Source: Dolomedes plantarius (Eukaryota; Arthropoda; Arachnida; Araneae; Dolomedidae). From it: a stretch of DNA of 64,000 nucleotides. Shown here piece after piece: positions 12,148 through 28,193 of the stretch (within the stretch, counting starts at the first letter, position 1; every line of letters starts with the position of its first letter). The position numbers and the translations under genes are program-made. The notes below the pieces were generated by a model that saw only the letters and a program-made list of their open reading frames with translations, did no database searches and was not told the DNA's origin. The stretch is taken from NCBI GenBank assembly GCA_907164885.2, contig OU015497.1:68331214-68395213 (forward strand). The letters are read 5' to 3'.

Positions 12148-12758
12148 TTAAGGGGATCGTGGACCTTTATTTGAGCAAATATTTTATACTCTAAAATTGA
12201 TTGTGTTATTGTAAAATATATATGTATATATATAATAAAAAGATGAAAGAGAATACCAGTAATAGCACTAAAGCTACTTGCAGCCAGGAATAAATAACAT
12301 GAAAAGAAAAGTATGAAAGAGGTTTTAGACAGTATCTCTTCATCAGCGGTGTCAATACTGTCTAAAAACCAATGGATTGTTTTCGATGAGTATGATCTAT
12401 AAAATAAACACACTCAGACACCGTACAATCCATGAAAAGCAGAAGAATTGATTAAATATTGAATTTAGAGTTACTTAACCAAAGAAAACCAAGCCTGGCG
12501 CTAGACAGAGTGGAAGTTAAGAACATGTAACCGCAAGATGACTGACGTCACAAAAGTTGCAACCAAGGAGATTATGGATACTCAATTACTGACTTACTAT
12601 GGTTGCTGTATTTTAGGACTATTAAACCATTATTAATTTAGTTTTTTATTATTATTACTAAGAGTTATTTTTATTCCTATTTTTATTTTATTTTTTATTT
12701 TTAGTAGTTATTTTTTCTAATTTTTCTTATTATTATGTTTAACTTATTAAAAAAATAT

Positions 12759-12825
<67 letters not shown>

Positions 12826-13456
12826 CTGTAGGATAATAGTACCAAAATAGTTTTTTCAAGTAAAAAATCCTTTATGAAGCTTCTAGAAAGTAAGCAATAA
12901 AGGTAAGTGTAGTAATACATTTTAAATATGTTTTCGCAAAACAGATTTTGAAGGTTTTTAGATTTTTTAAATGGTCCATGCGACTTAATTTTTGTTCAAA
13001 ATTCATGAAATTGATAATCCGGAAGAATCCTGATACTGTTTACAAAGAAACTGGGTATGCATTTTACAATTCGATTTCATTGAGGCAATGAAATTTTATT
13101 TGTAACTTATTAAAAGTTTAAAATTTTGATATGTCGGGATGGAATTCAGAAAAAAAACTCTCAAAAATGAACTGTTCAAGGGATTAAATAATTCATACCG
13201 AGATTTATTTGTAATACAGTTTTAAGTGATTAAAATGCAAAATAGAATGAAATATCCCAGATATTATGTCCCAAGGAGTATTTTAAAACTTTGTTTATAA
13301 ATTTTAATTTTTTTTAAATCTTAAAATTACAATAAGATTGGAAATTCTTTTAAGGAATTCTATATACTTATTGTGAAATGTATATCTGTACAAAATTTCA
13401 TATCTCTATGATAAAAAGTAAAAATAAATAAATATTAACGTCCAACGTTTCCTTAA
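12148..13456 (-). mobile_element. TTAA-flanked nonautonomous element, copy A (long form)
   Basis: TTAA at 12148-12151 and 13453-13456 encloses about 1.3 kb. The left end (GGGGATCGTGGACCTTTAT) and the right end are, in reverse, the two ends of the element at 61571-62342, and the 12830-13450 block matches that element's left half throughout. Relative to it, about 530 extra bases (about 12235-12760) sit at the internal (TA)n. A TTAA target is the hallmark of piggyBac-type transposition; no transposase is encoded. Confidence 0.75.
12761..12822. repeat. (TA)n microsatellite inside element A
   Basis: A pure TA tract at the position where element B also has one (62179-62264). Confidence 0.9.
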
Positions 13457-15792
13457 AAGCTAAAATGAAATCAATTATTACTAATTTTCAGAGTCAAGTG
13501 GAGTAAAATTAATATAGTACCAAAGCATACTACCGCCACCAGAACTCCTTAAAAATACAAAATTAACATATTAGAAATTTAAGATATTTTATGGCATTCC
13601 AACGATTCAAGATTAATGACTCTCTGAAGATTCCACTCAAATATTCCTTATATAACAAGCGTTCCAAGCACAATATACTTGTCCGAGCACAGTATATACT
13701 ATATTGAAATTCACTGCATATATATGCTGATTAATCGTCATATCAAAGGGATAACAGCATCTGATTATATATACTAAAGGCTCTAATTTAGCTTCCAAAA
13801 TGCATTTGCCTTTCTCTGGTCATATGCACATAATTTTACTTGTCTCTATAAAAGAAATATTTGTCATTCAGTCATGTATTTTACATATATAAATGTTTTA
13901 GATGTTATTGCCGGTTAATTGTACACATTAGATTATAAACTTTTTACATTCACATTTTTAAAAATTGCCCTAAAAAGAAAATTATTGCAATTTTGCTTTT
14001 AAATAAATGAATTCTTATGAAGAATATCGTAATTCCATAACTTTTACTATCAGTAAGTTACTTTGTATTACATATCTACCAACAAGAGAATTTTATAGCG
14101 ATTGCAGTAATGCGACGAGACTTATATAACTAAATACATACGATAGGCCAATTATCACTCTAAAAACATATAGTTAGAGAATTAACACTAAAAAGATGGG
14201 AAATTTTTTCTTACTAAAATGATTGAACTCCGTGATTTTGACGGTTAAAAATAATATCAAGAATTTAAAATATTATTTTTAAAATGGTTAAATACTTTAA
14301 ATTTTGAACTATTTCATACCAATATATAAAAATTAGTATATATTTAGATCTATTTTATGCAGGTATGCCGAGCTGACAGCCTGGTATGGTTTATCCGTAA
14401 AAATATATGCATGGTTTGTGCAGTCTTTATTTTTCAACACCAATATTTCCGAAGAATCAATATTTCTGTTATTTGCAAAAGGGGGAAGAGATTAAAACTA
14501 ACTTTTTCCGGTATTATTTTAAAGATTTGTGCCCGTTTTCTATATTGCCTTCAAATTCACGGCTTTCAGTCTTAGTAGCATACAACACATTTACTCCCGC
14601 TCTTTACTATCGAATATAATTTTGTAAGTGTGTGTGCATATTTTGCGTCAAATTAGAAAAAGTCATAAAATTTCAGAAGCCTGATGACATAAATACAGAC
14701 ATAGCGGTCAATAGTATGAATGAAACCGTCAAAATGACGGCAGTCGTCTTTCTACTGTTAACACCCCAAAAACATACATTTGGCGAATCAACGCCCAAAG
14801 AAGCAAATATTAGGGAAACCATGTGTGTGTGTGAAACGAAAATATCCAACTTCCACGTTCAAATTTTCTTGTTCAAATAAAATATAATTCCGTTTAGATG
14901 AAATATGTTGTTGCTCATATAAAGAGTCAATTTATCACTGCAGATACGTTGAAATGCCATATTCAGAATATACATTCTTTATCAAGTTGATGGAAGAGGA
15001 TTAATTTATCATTTTCAAATAAATATTTATGAATATGATGAAACGAGACAGATCTTTTCCTCGATTGAATTTGAGTTTATCATAATTATAATACGCGACA
15101 TATGTACTTGTAAGGGTGAATATTTATCAGAATAAATTAATATTTATTCAAGAATACAGTTTTTTGTAACAAACCTATTATTGTCTATATATTTTGTGGC
15201 CTGAGTAAACGTATCGGGATTTACAGATTACAAAAAATAGTTATTGTGTTTCAACGGATATGTTTCATAAATTTCTAGTTTTATAATGTGTTTATTTAAA
15301 CATCGTCATCTTTTTGTAGATAATTTTCGTTAAACTTTGTTAAATATCATATCCGAACACTAATATAGTCGCAAATGATATGTTTTAGAAATAAGGAAAT
15401 TTAAAAATTATTATAATTTCTTCAGAAGAATTTTAAGTAAAACCATATTCGTTTAAGAAGCAAATAAATATTTTGGATGAAAATAAAAGTTAAATTTCTA
15501 ATGAGAGAAATATCTGGTAAAGGATTTTCTGAAAAGGCTATTTTGAAAAAATGGTAATATATGTATATCATGAAAATGCAGTATATTTCCAAAAGCGGCC
15601 AATCATACCCAAAACCTATACAAGTAATAAGCGAAATTTATTTATTAATTTTATTTAAAAAATACTGATATTAAAACTGTATCATATATGTAGGGCACCC
15701 TATTTTTCACATTTATAATTTTTCATATATTTTAAGTGGTGAACTTAGCACTTCAAAATAAACCAAGTCTATACTTCTTTTAAAATCTTGTT
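13457..15792. other. AT-rich DNA without a supported gene
   Basis: The open frames at 14357-14575 and 14632-14880 have no recognisable domain. A 30-base segment at 14638 recurs in near-identical form at 17568. Nothing else stands out. Confidence 0.5.
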
Positions 15793-16500
15793 TTAAGGGG
15801 GTCCGGGACACATTTTAATTTTTTTTTATTTATTGAGTTAAAATTTTTTATTTTTTTGTAATGGTTAACCATATAACTTGTAAACAAAATCACATCATAA
15901 AACTTCTCAAAAAGTTTTCAAAAAAATTTAAAATGTAAAATTTTTAATAAAAGTTGGGTCATTAATAATCGTTATAAATCGAAATATTATTTGTCGAATT
16001 TCAAAAATTTTTCATTTAATTAAACATAAATATATAAGTTTTAATTTTGATTCACCATTTTTTAAAATATTAATTTTTAAAAAATAGAAATATTTAGATG
16101 AAAAATTATTAAAAAAAAAATATGTAACTTATTTTTAAAAAAATCATATTTTCAAAAGTAAATGTTTTTTTCGAATTTGCTGAATCAAAATTAAAGTAAA
16201 ATAGTTGAAAAAGACATGTTACAAGTTTCAATCATTTATCTTTAAAGGTTCTTGACTTATAACAATTAAAAGACGTGAAATGGGGAAAAAATCCATTATG
16301 CAGAAAAACGCACTTACGGGTTTAAACAACGATTGGCTGCTATTAGAATGTTGCAAAAAAAAAAAAAAAAATTCTACTGTTCTAATTAAGATAGAAACTT
16401 TATTTAAACGTCATTTTAAGCGTAAACGAACACAAAAATTTTTAATGCAGTAAAATTTGTTTCGAAAATTCGAACATTTTTGTGTCCTGGATCCCCTTAA
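15793..16500. mobile_element. TTAA-flanked nonautonomous element, copy C
   Basis: TTAA at 15793-15796 and 16497-16500 flanks 700 bases with ends GGGGGTCCGGGACACA and TGTGTCCTGGATCCCC, inverted with few mismatches. The interior is A/T-homopolymer rich and noncoding. The end layout resembles elements A and B but the body is different. Confidence 0.78.
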
Positions 16501-19500
16501 ACAGTGTCACTATCTAGCATAACATTTTATTATTTACACCTATGACCACCTGATGCAATCTGAGGACCACCCGACTCTATATCCATAGTTTGTTTTATCG
16601 AACTCAAATACAATTACATTATCTGGTAAAAATTGCAGCGTAATGTCGACGTTACATTGATTCTAGTATCTCTTTGTAGCAATCGTAATGCCAGATTCCT
16701 AACGCGCATTAAATAAAAAAAGATCTAATTGTAGACCATTCTTGTTTCTTTTTATTACTATCCCCAATCACCTTTTAATTCTAAACTACAAATGTCATAC
16801 TGTCGATTCTCATAAATACACTCAAAAGCGCAAGAACTGAAGGAAATGGACAAAAAAGAATAAAAAATTAGAATCCGTTGATGATCAAATGGTGAAAGTA
16901 AATCGAAATCAGAGATACACGTAAAAACACAAAATTTTTCTTGTCTCATTAAAAACCTAAAAATTTTATTATTGTGTATCATGAATCCTTTATTATTGTG
17001 TATCATTCTAAAAAAGTATTGATATACAAAAACCAAAATACATGAATTCCTTCATAATAATTAAAATATAACAACTCATTAACAAACACAGTATTGTTAG
17101 AAGTAACTTTTAATCATATTTTAGTTATTTTTTCAGCAAAGTTGTTATCATTTGTTCCTCACACTACTTACTTTAAATGAAATGCAATAAATTATTCCCA
17201 ATAACATATACACATATTCATCCATTTACGATGGTTATATGCAAGACAAACTGAAACTATTTATTTTAATGAGTACAAGACATTAAATATCTGCTTTTTT
17301 ATGCAACTGTTTTGACCATTCTTAGACCGATATACTATTCTTAATGAATAATCTAGTTAACATAACAAATAACGTATGACAAAAAGTATTTCATTTTAAG
17401 TTATGCTATGACTATAAGTAATTGTTTTATCCTTATTACTCAAAAGCTTCTTCATCTATAATGTTTAACACAAAATTTTTATTTCTTCCTTGTAGTAATG
17501 AATAATGGTATGAAATTTTCCTTTACATTCATATAGAAACAGTCATGTTTCTATATGAATGTAAAGGATATTTTGCGTAAAATTAGAAAAGAGTCATTAC
17601 TTAGTTCCTTAGTCTTTACTTAGTTTCAGTCTTATGTGCATATGATAAGGGACCTTCAGTCTCGAATTATTTAATTTTCAATTTTTAACTTTAAATTCAG
17701 AATTAGAGTAATTAATATTTTTTTAGTACAATGAAGACCCTTAAAATCCATAACAAGGATTTTTTGGGGGAAGAAAAACGCATGTTTTCAATTTTTTTTC
17801 AAAAATGCTAGCATTTTTCAAAATGGTCCATGCACATTCCAAGTGCATGTAAAAGCCGCGTGCATGTATACACCGCACCTGAATTTTCAGACAATGTTTG
17901 GGGAAATTTTTTTCTGAATTTCGTTGTCGACTCAAAGTAGCATCGTTCTGCGAAATGTAGCAAGGACGTACATTCCTTATAGTTTAATGCTCACCTAACA
18001 ATATCAGGTACAGCCTTAGCTGATGGTGGTGAAACTACAGTGCAAAAAAGATGTTTCTATACATATATACTTGTACACTTCGGAATTATTTCGCACGAAG
18101 ACAAACTCTTGGGAACTCAGAAGAGTTTTATTAAATAGCCCTAAGGTATAATATATGCAAACAATAATTACAATGCATTGAATTGCCTTGAGCATGATAC
18201 TGTGTAATAGGCTATAAGGTACATAGATACTAATGCTTTATGGTAGCAACGTGTTCCAAACTAGTGTGTTTACTGTATTTAATTTTAAAATTCCGTGTAT
18301 AAGCAGCACCCTATTTACCGACCTATTTTATGAAATAAAATTGAGTCCTATACACGCTTAAATATGGTAAATATAAATAATAAATCCAGGCTTTCGTGTA
18401 GTTGGCAACTGACGTAAAGTTTTTATACTGAAGCCGACAGCAAAATAGCTCATACTTTAGTTTAATAAAAGACAGTCATTTGCGATAACACGCGTAGTGG
18501 GGCCTCTGTGATAAAGTTTCGGCTGCGAGTGTTCTACCAATATAAAAAATGTAATAGAGGAAATAAATAATAAAATATCTCACTACAGAAAACAGTATCG
18601 ATAGTCTCAGAAAAAAGACACGGGAAATATAGAGAATAGTATTCGCCATATAAAAGTCTCATAGATCCTCTATCAGTGTTTAACACACAGAAATATTTAT
18701 CTTTAAGGATAAAATATATCTCCTCTAAATCATGCGCGGTAAGTCTAAAACAGATATTCGTGATGAGTGACAGGGTGATAACTCTAAAGTACCATATATA
18801 TTTCTCATTCGGTTATTTGACATTATAATACTGAGTTTAGGCATGTATAGGAAGCATTTTAAACGACTAGGTAAATGATTTATTTATTCCATATGACGGG
18901 TAAATTGTAGGTCATGGGAATATGAAATATTTCTTAATTGATGTTGATTGCCAAAATTTTATTTTGTTGTTTGTTTTATGGTAAGATTTTTACGATACAT
19001 AATTTTGATCGAGAGTTAATCTTTTGTCTTCTCCAATCGTCGTCATACTAATTCGTATGTTGTAGTATAAGCAAAGACGTAAATGACAGTTGCTGCAGGT
19101 AATGATAATAAGAATTAAGTACTTTGCAATAATATATGTGAGACAATCGTAAATTTCGGTAACTACCTAGAAATATTATTAAAATTTGGCACACAATTAC
19201 ACGCGTGTCTTTATGACCACACCTAAGCAAATAAAACTCCAATAAGCATGCGTCCTGGGAGAATAAATAACCAAAACTTTATCACGCATGGCTATTACAA
19301 CAACACTTGGAAAAAGCAAAACAAGAAGAAAAAATTGTATCGACATAGTTCTCATTAACTGAACATCTTTAAAAATAAAATTAATTAATGATCTACTAAT
19401 ACAAGAGAGGGGAATGGGTGTGATGTCATTTCTTCCATGTTTCCTGTTTATTTACGACTATTTCGATAGAAATCCTAAAGGAAGATAAAATAAGAACGGT

Positions 19501-19861
19501 AATAGTGAAAATACCATTACAGTTGAAAATTATGTGTTAAATCTATATTAGTATTAAGTATCCCAGTTAATTGAATTCAACCCGTTCAGTAAAATTATAT
19601 TAATCTCCACGCAGATCTGAAACTAATGACGAAGTCATGAAATTATCCAAAGCTTAAAAATTGATTCTCAAAAATTAATCTATCAAATTTGGTATATTTT
19701 ATTCATTTTGTAATTAGGTTTTCGTGGTCTTTTCTTTAAAAAATTATGTCTTAAGTTTAGTGAAAAAATATCAATTATTTACCTTTAAGGAATGGTAACC
19801 TAAAAAATGCTGATTTCTTTATCTCCAAAGCACATATTTAAATGATAGATATTAACAAATA
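16501..19861. other. AT-rich DNA without a supported gene
   Basis: The stretch contains the perfect hairpin at 17519-17568. The short minus-strand frames at 16758-17036, 17741-17935 and 19048-19242 show no family features. Confidence 0.5.
17519..17568. repeat. Perfect 22-bp inverted repeat with 6-base loop
   Basis: Arms 17519-17540 and 17547-17568 are exact reverse complements around the loop AGTCAT. A transcript would fold into a perfect hairpin. Confidence 0.9.
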
Positions 19862-21687
<1,826 letters not shown>

Positions 21688-21688
21688 G

Positions 21689-21706
21689 TGGTGACCCGGT
21701 CGACAG
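21689..21706 (+). promoter_or_regulatory. Candidate primer binding site
   Basis: TGGTGACCCGGTCGACAG begins one base after the LTR, where a tRNA 3' end would prime minus-strand synthesis; TGG complements tRNA CCA. I cannot name the tRNA. Confidence 0.5.
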
Positions 21707-21947
21707 TGGTGATCTGTGCGTTGGAATATGGTTCAAGATTTTCCTAAGGAAGTGCTGGTGAGTTCTTGACTTTCTTATACCCATGCTTTGCTGCGTTTTG
21801 TGCCAGGTTGAGAATTTGTCATTATAGGTTTAGAAAGGGTCCTTACACATCAAGTTGTTTTTGCATGTCGCGTCATTTAAAGTTGTTGATACTTCCAAAA
21901 GGTTTTTTAAACTGTTTTTATAAATTTGGTATTTAAAGCTGGTTGTA

Positions 21948-22706
21948 ATGGATGCGGAGATTAAACCTCAAATAGCAAGGGTCGCTTTTAGGGCACCTCC
22001 CCTTTTGAAAAAAGACCTTGATTTGTGGTTTTTGCAAGTAGAATCGAGTTTTAAAGCTGCAGGTATTACCGTGTCTGAAACAAAGTTCCATAATGTTGTT
22101 GCAGCATTGGATGCGGAAGTTTTGAGTTATGTTCGGGATATGGTTCAATCCCCGCCGCAAGATGACCCATATACAGCCCTTAAAACCCGTATTTGTTCAC
22201 AGTTTGCGCAATCAGAATTTTCTCGTTTAAGAGCATTATTGCAGGATTTACAATTGGGAGATTTCCGCCCATCACAATTATTGCATAGGATGCCGACTTT
22301 GGCTGGTAACAATGTTTCAAGTGATGTGTTAAAGACTTTATGGATGCAACGCTTACCGGTGCATACACAACAAATACTTTCAAGTAGTAAGGATAATTTT
22401 ATAGACTTATCTTTCGTTGCAGATAAAATATTGGAGGTTTTTGAATTCGTCCCTGAAGTAGCTGCGACTAGTACGCAAAACAACGAAATTGGTATGTTGA
22501 AAGCTGAAATAACTGCCTTGTCAAAAAAGGTGGAGCGACTTCTTAGTGATAGACGCAAATTGTATCATACGCGTTCCCGTTCTGATTCAAATACTAGAAA
22601 AAATTTAAATTCGGGTTCAGAAAAAGTTAAACAATGTTGGTACCATTTCAAATTTGGAAAAAACACAAAGAAATGCGTAAAACCATGTAGCTATGAGGAA
22701 AACTAG
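21948..22706 (+). CDS. gag: Gag protein (gypsy copy 2), intact frame
   Basis: 252 codons from ATG 21948 to TAG 22704-22706. The N-terminal part (DLWFLQVESSFKAAG, about residues 25-40) is the conserved start of a gypsy Gag seen widely in arthropod elements. The middle is helical, then a coiled-coil-like stretch (NEIGMLKAEITALSKKVERL). The C-terminus is basic and ends in a Cys/His cluster, CWYHFKFG...CVKPC, that resembles a degenerate zinc knuckle. It would assemble the particle and bind RNA. The stop lies at the junction with pol, whose frame is -1 to gag and open across this stop, so a frameshift is the likely way to make Gag-Pol. The heptamer here (GGAAAAC) is not a canonical slippery site. 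Confidence 0.85.
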   Translation: MDAEIKPQIARVAFRAPPLLKKDLDLWFLQVESSFKAAGITVSETKFHNVVAALDAEVLSYVRDMVQSPPQDDPYTALKTRICSQFAQSEFSRLRALLQDLQLGDFRPSQLLHRMPTLAGNNVSSDVLKTLWMQRLPVHTQQILSSSKDNFIDLSFVADKILEVFEFVPEVAATSTQNNEIGMLKAEITALSKKVERLLSDRRKLYHTRSRSDSNTRKNLNSGSEKVKQCWYHFKFGKNTKKCVKPCSYEEN

Positions 22707-25700
22707 CGGGCCCATTTGTTTTTGCGACGGCATTTGAGGGCCTGCATTCTAGTCGCCTATTTATTCACGATGAACGTTTAAATTTAAAATTCTTGGTGGA
22801 TAGTGGCGCTACAATTTCCGTATTACCTAGGAATAAGCTACAGGTTCAGCCAAAACAGTTCAGCCTTTATGCTGCAAATGGAGCTAAAATAAACACTTAT
22901 GGATTTCAAAAACTTGTATTGAATTTGGGATTACGCCGTAACTTTGTATGGTCTTTTATGATTGCAGATGTTTCTCGCCCAATAATTGGAGCCGATTTTT
23001 TAGAATATTTCGGATTGCTGGTCGATGTTAAGAATCGTAGGTTGATAGACCCACTGACTATGCTTGCAACTAAATTTACAGTAATCGCTGGGAAATCTTG
23101 TGCTTTAACGACTATAGCTGTGAAATCGCAATACCATAGAATTTTGGCTAAATTTCCAAATATTTCTAATCCTGCTACTTTGCGAAACACGCGGAAACGG
23201 CATAATATAACACATTGTATTCCTACTAAGGGTCCACCAGTTTATGCTAAGGCGCGCAGACTTGCACCTGACAAATTTAAAATTGCAAAACAAGAAATTA
23301 ATAATTTATTAAATCAGGGTATTATACGGCCATCCACTAGCCCATGGGCCAGTCCAATACATTTGGTGCCTAAAAAGAATGGCGAGTGGAGACTATGTGG
23401 AGATTTTAGACGTTTAAATACCGTCACAACTCCCGATAAATATCCTATTCCTAATATTCAAGATTTCTGTTCTAATTTGCATAATAAAACAGTTTTTTCA
23501 AAGCTGGATTTGGTGAAGGCGTACCACCAAATACCTATGGACCCGGAATCAGTACAGAAAACGGCCATTATAACACCGTTTGGGTTGTTTGAATACTTAT
23601 TCATGTGTTTCGGATTATCGAATGCGGCGCAAAGTTTTCAGAGATTTATGGATCATGTGTTTCAAGATATCGAATGCTGCTAAGTGTATTTAGACGACGT
23701 TTTGGTCGCATCTACAAGCAGGGAGCAACACATTCACGATCTTGAAATTGTTTTTTATAGACTTAATGAATTCGGTATAGTTTTAAATACAGATAAATGT
23801 ATTTTTGGTAAAACTAGTTTGAATTTTTTGGGATATTTAATTTCTGAAAAAGGAGTAGCACCATTACCTGAGAAAGTAGAGGTTTTGAAGAACTTTCCTT
23901 TACCTGAAACGGTTGTCGAATTACGACGCTTTTTGGCAATGTTGAATTTTTACCACCGTTTTCTTAAGAATGCAGCTACAATACAGGCAGCATTATATGA
24001 GTTAATAAAAAGCAAAAATAAAAACGATCGAACTCAAATTCAATGATCGGAAAATTCAATTCAGTGCTTTAATAGGTGTAAAGAGGCAATTTTGCAAGCT
24101 ACACTATTAGCATTTCCCAAACCAGAAGCTGACATTTCCATTATGGTCGATGCTTCGGATTTCGCGGTTGGTTCTGTGCTACAACAAAGTGTGAATGGAC
24201 GGTTAGAATCCCTTTCGTTCTTTTCGCGAAAGCTTTCTCCAACAGATCTTAGGTACAGTGCCTACGACAGAGAATTGCTTGCTATTTATAGTTCTATTCG
24301 ACATTTTCGTCACATGTTGAAGGGCAGGAATTTTACAATTTTTACGGATCATAAACCTCTCACATTTGTTTTTAACCGTAATAGTAGTAACACTTCCCCT
24401 AGGCAGCAGCGTCATTTAGAATACATTGCTCAATTTTTTACCGACATTAGACATGTTTCGGGTGCAGATAATGTTGTGGCAGATACGTTGTCGCGAATTT
24501 CCGAAATTCAGCTCCCAAATAAGTTGAATTATGAAGCAATGGCACAGGCGCAGCGAGGGGATGGGGAGTTGGAAAGGTTAAGAACGGCAGATAATTCTCT
24601 GCACTTCAAAGGTTTTGAATTTTCTCCCAGTAGCTCAACTCTTTTTTGTGATACATCAACTGGACTGGTTAGACCTTATGTTCCCTCAGATTTTCGTCGG
24701 ATGGCATTCCAAACCTTGCACGAACTTTCGCATCCTGGGATTAGAGCTACTGTTAAATTAGTTAGTGAACGGTTTATTTGGGCATCTTTGAAAAAGGATG
24801 TTACTGCCTGGTCTCGCGCATGTGTTCAGTGTCAAAGATCTAAGATCCAGAGGCACGCCATTGCTCCGTCTGAAGCATATCATTTGCCTCGTTGTCGATT
24901 CACGCATGTAAATATAGACATCATAGGTCCTTTTCCACCTTCTAGAGGGCAGCGCTATTGTCTGACATGTGTGGATAGATTTTCCAGATGGCCGGAAGCT
25001 TTTCCGATGCCAGAGCAATCTGCGGCAACGGTAGCCGAGACATTTTATGCGGGATGGATTTCTCGATTTGGAGTACCTGACACGGTAACTAGCGATCAGG
25101 GCAGACAATTTGAGAGCAGTCTATTTCAAAGCCTAACCCGTTTTTTGGGGATCTAAAAAATTAGAACGACCGCTTATCATCCGGCAGCAAATGGCCTAGT
25201 TGAGCGGTATCATAGGCAGTTGAAAGGCTCTATTAAATGTCACGCAAATGAGCGCTGGACAGAGATCTTGCCTACTGTTCTACTTGGCATTAGAACGAGT
25301 TTCAAGGAAGACATTCAGTCCACGGTCGCGGAAATGGTTTATGGTACACATTTACGTTTACCAGGGGAATTCTTTCGTGACACACTACGCACTCCCCGAA
25401 TACAGTGCTCAGAGTTTTTGATTATGTTGCGGGATCATATGCAGAAACTGCGGCCTGTTCCGACAGCACATCATAATACCCAGAAGGTTTTTATACATAA
25501 AGAGCTCAAGAATTGTGATTTTGTTTTTGACCGTCAGGATCACATTCGGAAACCTATGGAACAACCTTTTGACGGCCCTTTCCAGATTGTTTCGAGACAC
25601 CCTAAGCATTTCTGTCTCAATATACGAGGCGCTAAAACCACGGTTTCGATTAATAAGCTAAAATCTGCATTTCTTAATGAGCCTAACTTGCACAAAAGTT

Positions 25701-25783
25701 CTGTTTTGCATGATGATATGGCTGAGAAACCCGAGGTGACAACTCGGTATGGACGGAAAGTCAAATTTAGGTTTAACGTCTGA
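22707..25783 (+). pseudogene. pol: Pol polyprotein (gypsy copy 2): PR, RT, RNase H, integrase
   Basis: In order: aspartic protease with FLVDSGATISVLP (about 22786; DSG rather than DTG) and IIGADFL; reverse transcriptase with the LDLVKAYHQIPM region near 23505 and YLDD near 23688; RNase H with MVDASDFAVG (24144), YDRELLAIY and TDHKPLTF; integrase zinc finger (HELSHPG, CVQCQ), core with the NIDIIG Asp, the TSDQGR Asp and the NGLVE Glu, and a C-terminal SH3-like tail. All pieces share one frame, broken by TAA 23681-23683 (just before YLDD), TGA 24044-24046 (where Trp is usual) and TAA 25154-25156 (inside the integrase core). The reading frame is open upstream to about 22700, overlapping the end of gag. 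No envelope-type gene is present. Confidence 0.93.
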
Positions 25784-25786
25784 CCG

Positions 25787-25802
25787 ACTGGAGGGGGAAT
25801 GC
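25787..25802 (+). promoter_or_regulatory. Polypurine tract of gypsy copy 2
   Basis: The purine run GGAGGGGGAA lies right before the 3' LTR and only a few bases after the pol stop. It primes plus-strand synthesis. Confidence 0.7.
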
Positions 25803-27251
<1,449 letters not shown>

Positions 27252-27428
27252 GTGGTTATCAAAATAATGAAAATACCTATCAATATTAGTAGTGTTTATG
27301 AATGTGCTTCGTATTCCTTAAAAAACTAGTATGGGCACCAGTGTTTGTTTATGTAATTATGTGCATGTATTATTCTACTGTTAGATAGCTACTATATTTA
27401 AAGCTAAGGGCATGAAGTTAAGGGATAA

Positions 27429-27446
27429 ATATATATATATACACAA

Positions 27447-27500
<54 letters not shown>
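27429..27500. repeat. (TA)n(CA)n(TA)n microsatellite
   Basis: A compound tract that touches the Helitron 3' terminus. The insertion falls between A and T, as Helitrons prefer. Confidence 0.93.
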
Positions 27501-27502
<2 letters not shown>

Positions 27503-27766
27503 TAGCTGAATACCCGTGCTTCGCTACGGAGTACATTAAAATTGCATACATACAACGGTCAATGTATGCAATTAATACCAAATATATATATATATATATT
27601 TGTAAAAAATCGTAACAGATATTTTAATAGGCAAAATAATGTAGAAGAAAATATTGAAATTAAATATAATAGAACATACAAAAGAATATAGTACAGTTAA
27701 TATAGCACAGTTTGAGGAACATTTCTTTAACTATATTTTAATATTTTTACCTGAAATTTACCTGAA

Positions 27767-28025
27767 AACTGAGATTAAAATCAAAAGGGCAAAATTACAG
27801 AAAAGGAAATACGGTATAAATAAAAACTAAACACAACTTAAATCAGAACTATAAATGAAAGACCCTGAAATAAAACTGAGATTAAAATCAAGAGTGCAAA
27901 ATTACAGAAAATGAAATGAAAAGCATGTTTTGAAATTATAGAAATACAAAAACAAAATAAATGACTGAAAAAGTTTGCCTTAAAACTGAGATTAAAATGA
28001 AAAGGGCAAAATTAAAGAAAAGGAA
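27767..28025. repeat. Three spaced copies of a 45-bp motif in the Helitron
   Basis: AAACTGAGATTAAAAT and the following GGGCAAAATTA-AGAAAA occur at about 27767, 27871 and 27984. A fourth, diverged copy lies beyond the gene at about 34117. The motif therefore brackets the coding region. Confidence 0.75.
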
Positions 28026-28079
28026 ACACAGTATAGCCAAAGATGACAAAACTGCAAAAGTGGCCAATAACTGGCATTT

Positions 28080-28166
28080 TAAGACGTTACTGCTGTTTTC
28101 CTCACCACGCTAGGCGTACAGCAAAGGCGCCTTATCTTCCTTTCACAATATTTGCAAGGCGAGGAT
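28080..28166 (-). other. GC-richer patch with a short Cys-rich open frame
   Basis: In the middle of AT-rich noncoding DNA this patch has balanced composition. Its minus strand reads a short peptide with CKYC and LCCTP before a TAA. It could be a degraded exon or a second small Helitron ORF. There is no start codon I trust. Confidence 0.25.
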
Positions 28167-28193
28167 TCCCCAGTAGGGATATTTTTCCTTAAT

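Noticed and set aside
14357..14880. Short overlapping plus-strand frames
   Set aside because: No domain, signal peptide or codon pattern; lengths are as expected by chance.
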